Of a DNA stretch of 64,000 bases, positions 8,918 through 16,600 are shown piece by piece. The DNA is taken from positions 248,001 through 312,000 of the forward strand of contig JAYKKM010000439.1 of assembly GCA_035772405.1 (NCBI GenBank), given 5' to 3'. The first letter of the stretch is position 1; each line of letters begins with the position of its first letter. Origin of the DNA: Chrysogorgia sp. JL179-B06. Lineage: Eukaryota > Cnidaria > Anthozoa > Scleralcyonacea > Chrysogorgiidae. The translations under genes and the position numbers were made by a program. The notes under the pieces were generated by a model, which was given only the letters and a program-made list of their open reading frames with translations, searched no databases and was not told where the DNA came from.

Positions 8918-10024
8918 TTAACTCACATTTTGAATATCGCTTTCTGGTATCCACGAATTATGTTTGCTCTCATAACCCAGCCATTTGACCAGCGCCATCT
9001 TCTTCCCTCTGACTTTCTTTTTTTTCAACACCTTTTCAACTCTGTACACATCGTCACCACCACGTTTCTTATTGACCAGCGATAATTCCTGTTCATAAAA
9101 TTTACCAATAATCTGTTCACCACTTATGTCCTCAATTTCGTACACATTCGGATCACCACGAATAACCTTTACCACTTTAAACAGCTCCTCAGTGAAGTTG
9201 GCTTCATAGCCCTTTGTGAACACACTCTTGTACTTACTAATTCTCACTGACTCGCCAACTCTAAACTTTGGCAATGGGTTGTCTGCAAATTGATGACCAA
9301 ACAAAGTGGTCCAAACTCCACCTTCATTTGACTTATCGACATCCTTCGGCCTCATCATAATGCTTCGATTCACATTGCTATTGTAATTGCTCACAAACTG
9401 GTCTAGAACCCCAATCCATTTGTACGTTCCATGGGTATAAAAGTACTTCCACATAATGCTCTTGAGACTTCTATTAAAACGCTCGACAACAGCAGCCTTT
9501 TTATCGCTCTTAGTGCTGAAATATTCAACACCATGTTTTTTCAGCAAACTTTTCACCCCAACATTGTAGAACTCGAGTCCATCGTCAAATTGCGCTAACT
9601 TAGGCGTGGCTCCAAACCGATCTTTAAAGCCAACCAACAATTTTCCAACAGCCTTAGTCATGTTCTTAGTGTCTTTTCTATAAACTGCAATACCAAAAGC
9701 GTATCTACTCAACATTTCAATGCCTGTCAATATCCAATAATATCCACCATTCTGTTTTGAATACTTACTCATGTCCACTAGATCCATTTGGAGCTCTTCA
9801 CCAAGAAACCCAACAAAAGTCGCGCGGAACTTATGTCTTCTCACAATGGGTTTGTACCTAGTGTAAGTGTCCTGCGCTGTCAACCATTCTTTCACAGTTT
9901 TTCTAGTCACTTTCAATCCATTTCCTAACGCACTTTGATACAACCTCTCTGCGCCACTGTACCCTGTCTTAGGATTATAATAGATGTCTCGCAACCCTTG
10001 CTCTGTCTCCACACCAAGCTCCAT
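8918..10024 (-). CDS. Polinton integrase (rve family) with chromodomain
   Basis: The retroviral-type DDE core is visible: first Asp in LQMDLVDMSKY, second Asp in AQFDDGLEFY, and Glu in AAVVERFNRSLK, with the expected spacing. The C-terminus carries a chromodomain-like segment (YRVEKVLKKKKVRGKK ... VKWLGYESKHNSWIPESD). Polinton integrases join element ends to host DNA and give 6-bp duplications, as seen here. I chose ATG 10024 (MELGVETEQG). The longer frame begins with GTG at 10033, which is not a plausible eukaryotic start. The gene begins five bases after the stop of the penton-like gene. Confidence 0.92.
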   Translation of the reverse strand: MELGVETEQGLRDIYYNPKTGYSGAERLYQSALGNGLKVTRKTVKEWLTAQDTYTRYKPIVRRHKFRATFVGFLGEELQMDLVDMSKYSKQNGGYYWILTGIEMLSRYAFGIAVYRKDTKNMTKAVGKLLVGFKDRFGATPKLAQFDDGLEFYNVGVKSLLKKHGVEYFSTKSDKKAAVVERFNRSLKSIMWKYFYTHGTYKWIGVLDQFVSNYNSNVNRSIMMRPKDVDKSNEGGVWTTLFGHQFADNPLPKFRVGESVRISKYKSVFTKGYEANFTEELFKVVKVIRGDPNVYEIEDISGEQIIGKFYEQELSLVNKKRGGDDVYRVEKVLKKKKVRGKKMALVKWLGYESKHNSWIPESDIQNVS

Positions 10025-10029
10025 ATAAT

Positions 10030-10731
10030 TCACACAATATACAGTTCCAATAGCACCGCGCCAATTTTAACAGCACCATTATTTGGTTTGACACGAAACG
10101 TTATATTTGAGTAAACACCTTTTTTAATTCTCACCTTAGACTCAATGTCCACATGACGTTGCACCGACCCATTCAAAGACTGTTCAGTGGGTATTGGCAA
10201 CGTTGTGATCACACTGCTTCGCTTCCCGTCAATACCCACATTACTCTCGGTTTCAACAATATCACATAAGATTTCTATGTACTTCAGGCCTTTGAGTATG
10301 TCGACCTCGTTTGGACTAGTGTGCCACCGTGAGTCACCCTCAATCACCCTATCCTTCGCGAAACCAAGTAGAGGCCCAAGGCTGCCAAGCTTAAATGGGA
10401 CGCTAACCTTAATCGCGCATCTACTTACGAACGGTACTTTCTCCATCTCAAGGTCTGCACCCATCTTTTCTTTAAAGTTTATTTTTAATAATCTGACCAG
10501 TGCGTCGAAGTTAGCGTACCCTCCACTCGTTATCGTACTTTTAAGATCACTCGAAGGGTGACTCGTCGAGGAGAACCAAATGGATTCACCATCTAATACG
10601 TTATTGTAGTCCCAAAACACGGTGGCTGTCTTGACTATAATGTGTGGGTTATCGTGTACGACCATCATTGCGTTGTCAAAGGACACAACTTTTTCTACAC
10701 CTTCAATGAATACCGTCAACTTTCGCATCAT
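10030..10731 (-). CDS. Putative minor capsid (penton) protein
   Basis: The protein of about 233 aa starts at MRKLTVFIEG or one of the adjacent upstream ATGs (10740, 10731, 10728). It has alternating beta-like segments, including GLKYIEILCDIVETE and a final KIGAVLLELYIV strand. The pattern resembles the single jelly-roll minor capsid (penton) proteins of Polintons, though the similarity is by impression. The frame upstream of 10740 remains open to a GTG but overlaps the divergent gene, so it is unlikely to be coding. An alternative is another beta-rich virion protein. Confidence 0.55.
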   Translation of the reverse strand: MMRKLTVFIEGVEKVVSFDNAMMVVHDNPHIIVKTATVFWDYNNVLDGESIWFSSTSHPSSDLKSTITSGGYANFDALVRLLKINFKEKMGADLEMEKVPFVSRCAIKVSVPFKLGSLGPLLGFAKDRVIEGDSRWHTSPNEVDILKGLKYIEILCDIVETESNVGIDGKRSSVITTLPIPTEQSLNGSVQRHVDIESKVRIKKGVYSNITFRVKPNNGAVKIGAVLLELYIV

Positions 10732-10752
10732 GTATAACATATGGTATATTAT
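10732..10752. promoter_or_regulatory. Very compact divergent start region
   Basis: The minus-strand penton-like gene (ATG choices 10740-10728) and the plus-strand 498-aa gene (ATG 10741 or 10753) begin almost back to back; CATATG at 10738-10743 contains a start codon on each strand. The AT-rich TATATTATATG (10744-10754) is the only TATA-like stretch. Promoter elements of each gene must therefore lie inside the other gene's 5' coding region. Confidence 0.4.
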
Positions 10753-12237
10753 ATGCAGAAAGCTCTTCATGAGTACTATGGAAAGTATTACAAACGTGCG
10801 ATGGCGAACACATCGAAGGCTGCACACGACGCGAAGGCAGACCTCATCAAAAAGTACCCCCACGCCACTTTAAGCAAATTTGAGTTCTATCCAAATATTT
10901 TGCAAGATGGTAAGATCATGAGTGTCGACGTGTATTTCAGAAACAATGACATCCTCAGCACAGACATAACCAGCACAACCTTCAAAAATGATAAAAGCAT
11001 GTGGAGGTGGCTACACAATAGTAAGTTCCCGATAATATGGCAAGGTGGTGGAACTATCCAACCACTACCAAAAGGTCATAAGAACCACTGGGGACTTTGG
11101 GACGGCTACCCAACAGAAAACGTGTTAAATTATCCAGTGAACAACTTTAAAGTTTTCGTTAACCAAAATAGCTACTTCATGTCAAAGCTGCCAGTCTTAC
11201 AAATCACCACATCAAAGACAAAATCAGAGTGGGATGACAACGAATCTTACTATCGTGTTGTGTTTGCGACGTATTGCGCGAGTTTCTGTTGTGGAGTGTC
11301 GTTGCAACATTTATCAGTGTCACAAGAGGTCCACCCTGTGGTCACAAGTGTGATGAGATTTCATTTGTACTTCACCATTAGAAGACTTCTCAGAAGAATG
11401 GAAGGTGGTGAGACCATGAGATCAATAAGTAGAGAATTCAACGCTTCCGAATTGTATGGCAAGATTTCCAAGATTCCCAAAAAACATTACTACCAGAATA
11501 AAGTCCTGAGCGATGGCACTTTAGGCGAATCCAGAGTCTTCACACTCAACGACGTTCAGAACGATTATAAACGATACGTCGCGCGATTGTCAGACGGCTT
11601 CACCAACATTGGGCTGCAATATCTAAATCAAAGCATAGAAGCCTTTGTGTACTCCACACTTGGTGCGCAAGCGAGAACACGTGTGTCAGTCGTTGGTGGT
11701 TCTGCAGGAAGTCTAGAAACCCAACAAGAATTCCGCAAGTTGTTTTCTGACAGTGTTATCAACTATGACGTGTCGACATGGATTCTCAACATGAATAAAT
11801 CGATTAGAGACACCAACGTTGTCCAAAATCTCGCACTGTCACCAAGTACATGGTTAATGCCGAGTAACCTAGTGATACTCAAGAATAAAATCGCTGGGTA
11901 TAACAACTTATTAAAGATTGCCACAGAGTCCATGAAATTTGGAGTGAACACTCGCTTGAATGCAACAACACCAACAATTACGGCTAAAAAAGTCCACCAA
12001 GAAAATGTGGTGACTCACTCCCTAGTAGTACCAACGACCGTGAAGAAAAAAGCTCACCAAGAAAATGTGGCGGCGCCAACTAATCTCGTGGCTAAAAAAG
12101 TTTACCAAGAAAGTGCGGCACCACTTCCCACGAGAAAAGCAGTGGCCACAAGTAAGTCAGACACGACAACGTTGGCGATAGTGTTGGGGTTCTCAGCAGT
12201 CTCTGGCTATCTACTAACCAAATACACCTTGAAGTAG
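10741..12237 (+). CDS. Polinton protein of unknown function, 498 aa, C-terminal anchor
   Basis: This is a long open frame without a domain I recognise. The main body (to about residue 405) looks globular and contains several aromatic-rich stretches. Residues about 410-465 hold three spaced copies of a K-K-x-H/Y-Q-E-N/S motif (KVHQENV, KAHQENV, KVYQESA) separated by Thr/Val/Pro linkers. A final hydrophobic helix (TTLAIVLGFSAVSGYLL) could anchor it in a membrane. ATG 10753 (MQKALHEYY) is an alternative start. It is first in the plus-strand block, followed by the fibre-like gene three bases after its stop. A virion or cell-surface role is only an inference. Confidence 0.75.
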   Translation: MVYYMQKALHEYYGKYYKRAMANTSKAAHDAKADLIKKYPHATLSKFEFYPNILQDGKIMSVDVYFRNNDILSTDITSTTFKNDKSMWRWLHNSKFPIIWQGGGTIQPLPKGHKNHWGLWDGYPTENVLNYPVNNFKVFVNQNSYFMSKLPVLQITTSKTKSEWDDNESYYRVVFATYCASFCCGVSLQHLSVSQEVHPVVTSVMRFHLYFTIRRLLRRMEGGETMRSISREFNASELYGKISKIPKKHYYQNKVLSDGTLGESRVFTLNDVQNDYKRYVARLSDGFTNIGLQYLNQSIEAFVYSTLGAQARTRVSVVGGSAGSLETQQEFRKLFSDSVINYDVSTWILNMNKSIRDTNVVQNLALSPSTWLMPSNLVILKNKIAGYNNLLKIATESMKFGVNTRLNATTPTITAKKVHQENVVTHSLVVPTTVKKKAHQENVAAPTNLVAKKVYQESAAPLPTRKAVATSKSDTTTLAIVLGFSAVSGYLLTKYTLK

Positions 12238-12239
12238 TA

Positions 12240-13190
12240 ATGAGTCTAAACTATGGGTATGAGTCTGACGACCCTCACGATAAAATACTAAAGAGAACGA
12301 AAAGGCATCTGGATGAAGATCCTAAATTAAGCGCGACCGGTGGAAGGATGTCTGGAATAATAGACATGCAAGGCTCAGCGATAAAAAACGTAGCAGACCC
12401 AGTCGATGACTCAGATGCTACCAATAAAAGAACTCTAGAGCAATTGTTAGCAGGTTTCCTCAAGAGTCAGTCCTACAATGTTGTGCTCGACTTCAACGTT
12501 AGCACACACGCCTTGAAAAACGTGGAGTTTCACACCAATGGTTCAAGCAAAGTGAAAGCCATTGGTGAAACAAGCAAATTAGTGCAAAACAACCTAGCTT
12601 ATGGCCCTATTATTGGCGTTAACAGTGCAGGCCATAGTTTTCTGTCCCCTGTGTTAACACCACTCCCACTTGAGTCAGGTCTTCATTTTAACTGCCCCAA
12701 TATGCAGTGGTGTGACCTCTCCATTTTTGTCGTGGTGAGGTTACCTACTCGCACCACGGGGTCAAATTGGGAGACAATTATATCAAACGACGACGGCCAG
12801 TGGGACAAGTTCATAGGGTACAAGACTGGTATGACCAACGGACTCGCGTATGGTGGTAGCAACCCAGCGATGGAGAGCATATGCACTATTCCGAGTGGTG
12901 TTGACATAAGTAAAACGCATATGATATCAATACACTGGCAAATGGACAATTCACACGTCAGAGTCAACAACATCAAGTCAACCGATTCAGACTTCATAGC
13001 AAACATGAAAAAGATAGGCACACCCTATGGAACGATTTTTGGAATACATCGACCAAGAATACCACTCGCACCTTATGCATACCCATCGTTGATAGAATTC
13101 TACGGTGTGAAAATTGTGAGTGGTTACATGACAAACCGAGACATCATAATCATGGGTGGAGAAATGATGAAGGAATATGATGTAAAGTAA
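12240..13190 (+). CDS. Fibre-like protein with lectin-type C-terminus
   Basis: Residues about 34-70 read GGRMSGIIDMQGSAIKNVADP ... DATNKRTLEQL. This pattern (GG-M-G-IDM-G--I-NV-DP---DA-NK) is known from phage tail-fibre and virus fibre shafts and from cnidarian Polinton fibres. The remaining 240 residues are beta-rich, with a layout (FNCPNMQWCDLSIFVVVRLP, then alternating strands to YPSLIEFYGVKIVSG) like concanavalin A/LamG-type lectin domains. A receptor-binding virion spike is the natural reading. The lectin assignment is inference from pattern. The next gene starts at the base after the stop. Confidence 0.7.
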   Translation: MSLNYGYESDDPHDKILKRTKRHLDEDPKLSATGGRMSGIIDMQGSAIKNVADPVDDSDATNKRTLEQLLAGFLKSQSYNVVLDFNVSTHALKNVEFHTNGSSKVKAIGETSKLVQNNLAYGPIIGVNSAGHSFLSPVLTPLPLESGLHFNCPNMQWCDLSIFVVVRLPTRTTGSNWETIISNDDGQWDKFIGYKTGMTNGLAYGGSNPAMESICTIPSGVDISKTHMISIHWQMDNSHVRVNNIKSTDSDFIANMKKIGTPYGTIFGIHRPRIPLAPYAYPSLIEFYGVKIVSGYMTNRDIIIMGGEMMKEYDVK

Positions 13191-13397
13191 ATGGGAGCAT
13201 GTATTTCGAGACCTCACGAAACATATAAGATAAATAAGACGACTGACCACATGTTCAAAGCTGGTGGATCATTTGGTCGCGGTGACGTAACTCTCGAGCT
13301 CCACGCTGAGATTGGTATGAGGTCTAAAAAGACTTACGGCGAACCTATTATGTTACCAGAGTCAGACACTGTGGGAGTGGTAGGAGACGTGACTTAA
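13191..13397 (+). CDS. Small candidate N-myristoylated protein, 68 aa
   Basis: The frame starts MGACISRP. Gly2 with Ser6 fits the N-myristoylation consensus MGxxxS/T, and Cys4 is a possible palmitoylation site, a common dual membrane-targeting signature. No other domain is recognised. The ATG directly abuts the stop of the fibre-like gene, and a second small ORF beginning MGW follows at 13406. Lipidated small proteins are often membrane-associated virion or egress factors, but that function is inferred. Confidence 0.6.
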   Translation: MGACISRPHETYKINKTTDHMFKAGGSFGRGDVTLELHAEIGMRSKKTYGEPIMLPESDTVGVVGDVT

Positions 13398-13405
13398 GTT
13401 ATGTA

Positions 13406-13546
13406 ATGGGTTGGCTTAGAAAACTGGTTCGTAACATTAGAAACTTTTTCAGACGACGTAGAAAACTGAAGACTAATAAAACACACCTGCTGCATTGGTA
13501 CACAACAAACCAGATCTATAAAAAACCTGACACCTATGTCGAGTAG
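13406..13546 (+). CDS. Basic microprotein, 46 aa
   Basis: The short open frame starts MGWLRKLVRNIRNFFRRRRK. Its N-terminal half is strongly basic and amphipathic with aromatic residues, reminiscent of membrane-active or nucleic-acid-binding peptides. It lies 8 bp after the 68-aa gene and overlaps the possible upstream ATG (13536) of the Bro-N gene by 11 bp. Its length alone is not significant; coding status is supported only by its tight packing and composition. Confidence 0.45.
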   Translation: MGWLRKLVRNIRNFFRRRRKLKTNKTHLLHWYTTNQIYKKPDTYVE

Positions 13547-13565
13547 TTTTTGTGAGGCTATAGTA

Positions 13566-14327
13566 ATGGCAACCAACTCAGTGCAATTATTCGATGGTCA
13601 CCAAATCACGATGGCTAATCACAACGGTGAAATATGGTTCAAAGCAAGAGAAGTCGCAAGTGCTCTAGGTTACGCTCGACCAAAAGACGCAGTCAACGAC
13701 CACGTCGAACCTGATTGTAAAATGAAGATAGAGCAGACCTCATTTATCAACGAACTTGGGGTCTACTCATTGACGTTCTCGAGTAAATTGGAGCGCGCGA
13801 AACACTTTGGAAGGTGGGTGCACTCAGAAGTCTTACCAAGCGTTAAAAAAAGTTTAGCTGACGTTGGTCTCAAGCACAATCAATTCGTAATGATCACTGA
13901 GTTCGACCTTCACACGAAAGTTGTTGGTTTTCTTAGGAAATATTATCCAGAAGCTATTTTGATAGCTGCTTGTGGTGAGAATCAAGACACTTCGAGTAAA
14001 AGAATAAATTCGTGGAAAAAAGGTTACCAACGTGGAACACCTGACTTAGTTATTGCTAATGCAAACCGACAGCACAGCGGACTCGTGATTGAGTTCAAGA
14101 ATCCAGGTGGCACAGGCAAGACACCCAAAGAGCAGGAGTCTCTGCTACTCAGATACAAATCCGCTGGGTACCTAACACTCTTGTGCGACTCATACGACGA
14201 CGCTATCACCGTGGTAGTAAAATATTTCTTTGACGTTGGGTTTCAGTGCTCCCAGTGTTTTCGTAAATTTAAAAATAAATCAGCGTTGAGTAACCATGAG
14301 AGACGCTACTGTAAAGAGACTTTTTAG
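13566..14327 (+). CDS. Bro-N / PD-(D/E)XK nuclease / zinc-finger fusion
   Basis: The first ~100 residues match the BRO N-terminal DNA-binding domain of large DNA viruses and phages (WFKAREVASALGYARPKDAV, FINELGVYSLTFSSKLERAK, WVHSEVLPSVKK). Next is a VRR-NUC/PD-(D/E)XK-like nuclease core with RGTPDL and LVIEFKNP supplying the Asp, Glu and Lys. The end is a C2HC finger (CSQC ... HERRYC). A DNA-processing or transcription-linked role is likely. ATG 13536 would add ten residues but overlaps the microprotein; I chose 13566 (MATNSVQ). TATAAAAA occurs about 50 bp upstream (13516-13523). The active-site residues appear intact. Confidence 0.82.
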   Translation: MATNSVQLFDGHQITMANHNGEIWFKAREVASALGYARPKDAVNDHVEPDCKMKIEQTSFINELGVYSLTFSSKLERAKHFGRWVHSEVLPSVKKSLADVGLKHNQFVMITEFDLHTKVVGFLRKYYPEAILIAACGENQDTSSKRINSWKKGYQRGTPDLVIANANRQHSGLVIEFKNPGGTGKTPKEQESLLLRYKSAGYLTLLCDSYDDAITVVVKYFFDVGFQCSQCFRKFKNKSALSNHERRYCKETF

Positions 14328-14397
14328 ACAGTGAGTAATGAGTCGAGTTAGCGCTCGTTCTCGTTGTTGAGACGACACTTGAGGTGACAACTGCTCT

Positions 14398-14438
14398 AAC
14401 GTTTTTAAAAGATATTTTTTTAACTCGATAAAAACGTT
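14398..14438. terminator. Hairpin between convergent genes
   Basis: AACGTTTTTA (14398-14407) is the exact inverse of TAAAAACGTT (14429-14438). It lies in the 236-bp gap between the 3' ends of the plus-strand nuclease-fusion gene and the minus-strand thymidine kinase gene, so it could serve both. Nothing else is seen in this gap. Confidence 0.4.
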
Positions 14439-14563
14439 TGCGAAACTTTCTCTTTATTTCACAAACCTTCTGACCACTGTGTGAAAAAACGTTTCTATGG
14501 TACATTGGACGCTTCATGTGACCAATGTCTAAATTTAATAAAGTGGGGTATCCGAGAACACCC

Positions 14564-15136
14564 TTAATTTTGTGTGGAAGGATGATGACGTCTACACACT
14601 GCACGATATTGCTCAGCACCACCAACGAATGATGGTCCTGGGTTGTATCTCCAATTGAATGGTGCGTCAACAGTTGTTCCGTAAGTGTCACGACAAACGG
14701 CGCAATACGCTTTTAGAAATGTGATGTCGTCTGCCATTGGGAACAACGTGTCAAGCTCACCAAGTCTTTTTAAATGCTCTGTTGTTATGAGACCACAAAT
14801 AATGACGTGAATGCCAGCTTTAATGTATTCGTGAGTAACTGGGAGTAACCCAGAGTACCAATGACCCTCATCAATGCCAATGACATTGTAATCAGCTATC
14901 TCGGAAGAACTTGGGAGGTTGGTGATTAACTTCGCAGGTAAACTGTCTGATCCGACAACAATGGTCTGACGATGTGTGGAGAACGTGTGGTCAGTTCGTC
15001 TAGTGTCGCCTGTGTTGTTCATGTAGAGGACTTTGAGCCCTGATTTACTCAACGCGACTAACCTGCGAAGAGTCTCGGTCGTTTTTCCTGCAAACATGGG
15101 ACCAATCACGATTTCTAGTTTACCAACTTTCTTCAT
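14564..15136 (-). CDS. tk: Thymidine kinase (type II family)
   Basis: From ATG 15136 the protein is 190 aa, the usual size of viral and bacterial-type TK. The P-loop GPMFAGKT lies at residues 12-19, the Walker B/active site is VIGIDEGHW, and a CAVC pair with a later AVCRRHH fits the structural zinc site. It phosphorylates thymidine to dTMP for DNA synthesis. The frame stays open upstream to ATG 15190, but that would add 18 residues without homology and overlap the next gene further. Its presence in a Polinton suggests independence from the host dNTP state. Confidence 0.9.
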   Translation of the reverse strand: MKKVGKLEIVIGPMFAGKTTETLRRLVALSKSGLKVLYMNNTGDTRRTDHTFSTHRQTIVVGSDSLPAKLITNLPSSSEIADYNVIGIDEGHWYSGLLPVTHEYIKAGIHVIICGLITTEHLKRLGELDTLFPMADDITFLKAYCAVCRDTYGTTVDAPFNWRYNPGPSFVGGAEQYRAVCRRHHPSTQN

Positions 15137-15857
15137 GATTACTATACCTCCAGAGAAATGCTCTCTCCTGTTGCGGCAACTGTTGTTCATTGTTAAATAT
15201 CCGCTGAAGCTCTAAGTTTTCAAGATGGGACCTCGAGCTCTCGTGTCTCAAGCGATGCAGTGGGTCGTTGGTGACCACACCGCATGGGTGACAGGTGTAC
15301 ACGTTTTCGTCTCTCGCAAAGTGTCTGTGGGCGGGCGAGAGTACGTGGTCCCTGATATCGTCCACACCTAGTATTTCCTTACACCCAACCTTGCAAACGT
15401 GAGCGTCGCGGTTCGCGGCGAGATCTAACCACGCTTTGGCTTTGGTTGGGCATGGTTTCCACATAAGGATCGCTAAGAACACTTGGAGGAAGTTACCGAG
15501 TAACGTACCGTTGGACCCACTAGGGTTGTTCAAGTAGACATCACTTGCTAACATAAGGTACTTGAATGATGAGTAACACCACACAGGGATTATGCTAGCT
15601 AATCTATCAGCAATCTCCTTGGCTCTATCTTCTCGAAGATCGATCCAAGTGTCGTGAAGATGCCTCGCACAGTCGACCTGGGGGATAGGCTGTTTTATTA
15701 ACACCTCTTCACGTCTGAGGTCGAGCAGATTGTATATTGAAAAGTACTCGTTTAAGACGTTGGGTCCATTGTCGACTCGTGGGGTAGACACACTGACAAA
15801 GGCCGTTCTCAGCAAGCGGTCAATAACTTCTTCGCTAACCTCTCGGTCTTGAGTCAT
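15120..15857 (-). CDS. Cys/His-rich protein of unknown function, 245 aa
   Basis: The N-terminal two-thirds look helical and show no recognised domain. The last ~90 residues carry two candidate zinc-binding units: CKVGC followed by an HVLSPAHRH stretch, and CHPC followed by HRLRHESSRSH. This spacing suggests nucleic-acid or protein binding. It is co-oriented with thymidine kinase and overlaps its start by 17 bp, so the two probably form a unit. The ATG is preceded by GGGAGTATAACATA, like other genes of this element. Confidence 0.7.
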   Translation of the reverse strand: MTQDREVSEEVIDRLLRTAFVSVSTPRVDNGPNVLNEYFSIYNLLDLRREEVLIKQPIPQVDCARHLHDTWIDLREDRAKEIADRLASIIPVWCYSSFKYLMLASDVYLNNPSGSNGTLLGNFLQVFLAILMWKPCPTKAKAWLDLAANRDAHVCKVGCKEILGVDDIRDHVLSPAHRHFARDENVYTCHPCGVVTNDPLHRLRHESSRSHLENLELQRIFNNEQQLPQQERAFLWRYSNHEESW

Positions 15858-15988
15858 TATGTTATACTCCCAGAAAAAATCCTAATTTTTTAGTGCGTTT
15901 GGTCTGGAACTGTGGGATACCTGTGAGGTCAACTGTGAGATACCTGTGAGGTCAACTGTGAGTAAGATAACACGTGATAGTGTATTAG
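15858..15988. promoter_or_regulatory. Divergent intergenic region with 23-bp direct repeats
   Basis: The 131 bp between two divergent genes contain two and a half copies of a 23-bp unit (AACTGTGAGATACCTGTGAG and three more bases) at 15908-15930, 15931-15953 and 15954-15962. They differ by one base. The position between divergent starts suggests binding sites for a regulator or replication factor; no homologue is known to me. Confidence 0.5.
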
Positions 15989-16336
15989 ATGGTTGAAGAC
16001 TCACAGACGGCTGTTGAAGCGAAGATCACAGCTGATGTGAAAAGTGTTAGGGTGAAGGACCCAAAGCGCGTCGCTGCTGGTAAAAAGTTGGCTGAGATAT
16101 CGAAAGCTGCGAAAGAAAAGAAAATGCGTGAAATGATAGTTAACGAAGAACAGGGTAGTGAGTGGAGCTATGGTTATATTGTTGGAACACTTGGTGTTAT
16201 CATTGCTGCTGCTTCGCTATGGTACACAATTAGTAGTGAAAAAGAGACACAATTAGAACCTGTGAGTACTACAGCAGCTAGTGTGTCAGAGAACCACAAA
16301 ACTCGTCGTCCAGCGTTAGACACGTTTGATTCTTAA
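15989..16336 (+). CDS. Small single-pass membrane protein, 115 aa
   Basis: A basic, helical N-terminal half contains KDPKRVAAGKKLAEISKAAK, a motif I recognise from cnidarian Polinton proteins. It is followed by one transmembrane segment at about residues 61-81 (YGYIVGTLGVIIAAASLWYT) and a polar C-terminus. It is the first of three adjacent small membrane proteins. Function is unknown. Confidence 0.75.
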   Translation: MVEDSQTAVEAKITADVKSVRVKDPKRVAAGKKLAEISKAAKEKKMREMIVNEEQGSEWSYGYIVGTLGVIIAAASLWYTISSEKETQLEPVSTTAASVSENHKTRRPALDTFDS

Positions 16337-16359
16337 ACAAAACACACGACAATGTATAT

Positions 16360-16596
16360 ATGTCCGCGATCGATCGAAAAGAACTTATGAACGAATTGTA
16401 CGACGCGCTACTTGTTACGACTGGTGCTGTGGCAGTGAGTATGATTTCTAAAAGGGCTTTGGGAGAACCATTGGGAACACCAGAGACTGTGAAAGGCACA
16501 GTGAAACTTGCTGCAGCTGTTGGTGCAGGAACGCTGCTAGTAAAGTGGGTGCAATCGAAAAAGTGGATACCGACAGACCCATTCAAATCAACGTAA
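16360..16596 (+). CDS. Small membrane protein, 78 aa
   Basis: Two hydrophobic segments (LLVTTGAVAVSMI and VKLAAAVGAGTLLVKWV) flank a LGEPLGTPETVKG loop, and the C-terminus ends IPTDPFKST. The loop and ending are of a kind recurrent in cnidarian Polintons, so this is a real gene despite its length. The role is unknown; it may be a membrane component of the particle. It ends 4 bp before the next gene. Confidence 0.72.
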   Translation: MSAIDRKELMNELYDALLVTTGAVAVSMISKRALGEPLGTPETVKGTVKLAAAVGAGTLLVKWVQSKKWIPTDPFKST

Positions 16597-16600
16597 GTTA

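Noticed and set aside
10030..10863. Longer 277-aa form of the penton-like gene, and GTG start of the integrase at 10033
   Set aside because: The extra N-termini depend on GTG starts, and the first overlaps the divergent gene; in-frame ATGs just downstream fit better for a eukaryotic host.
14269..14691. 140-aa minus-strand frame over the nuclease/TK junction
   Set aside because: It overlaps two well-supported genes and an intergenic hairpin and has no recognisable domain.
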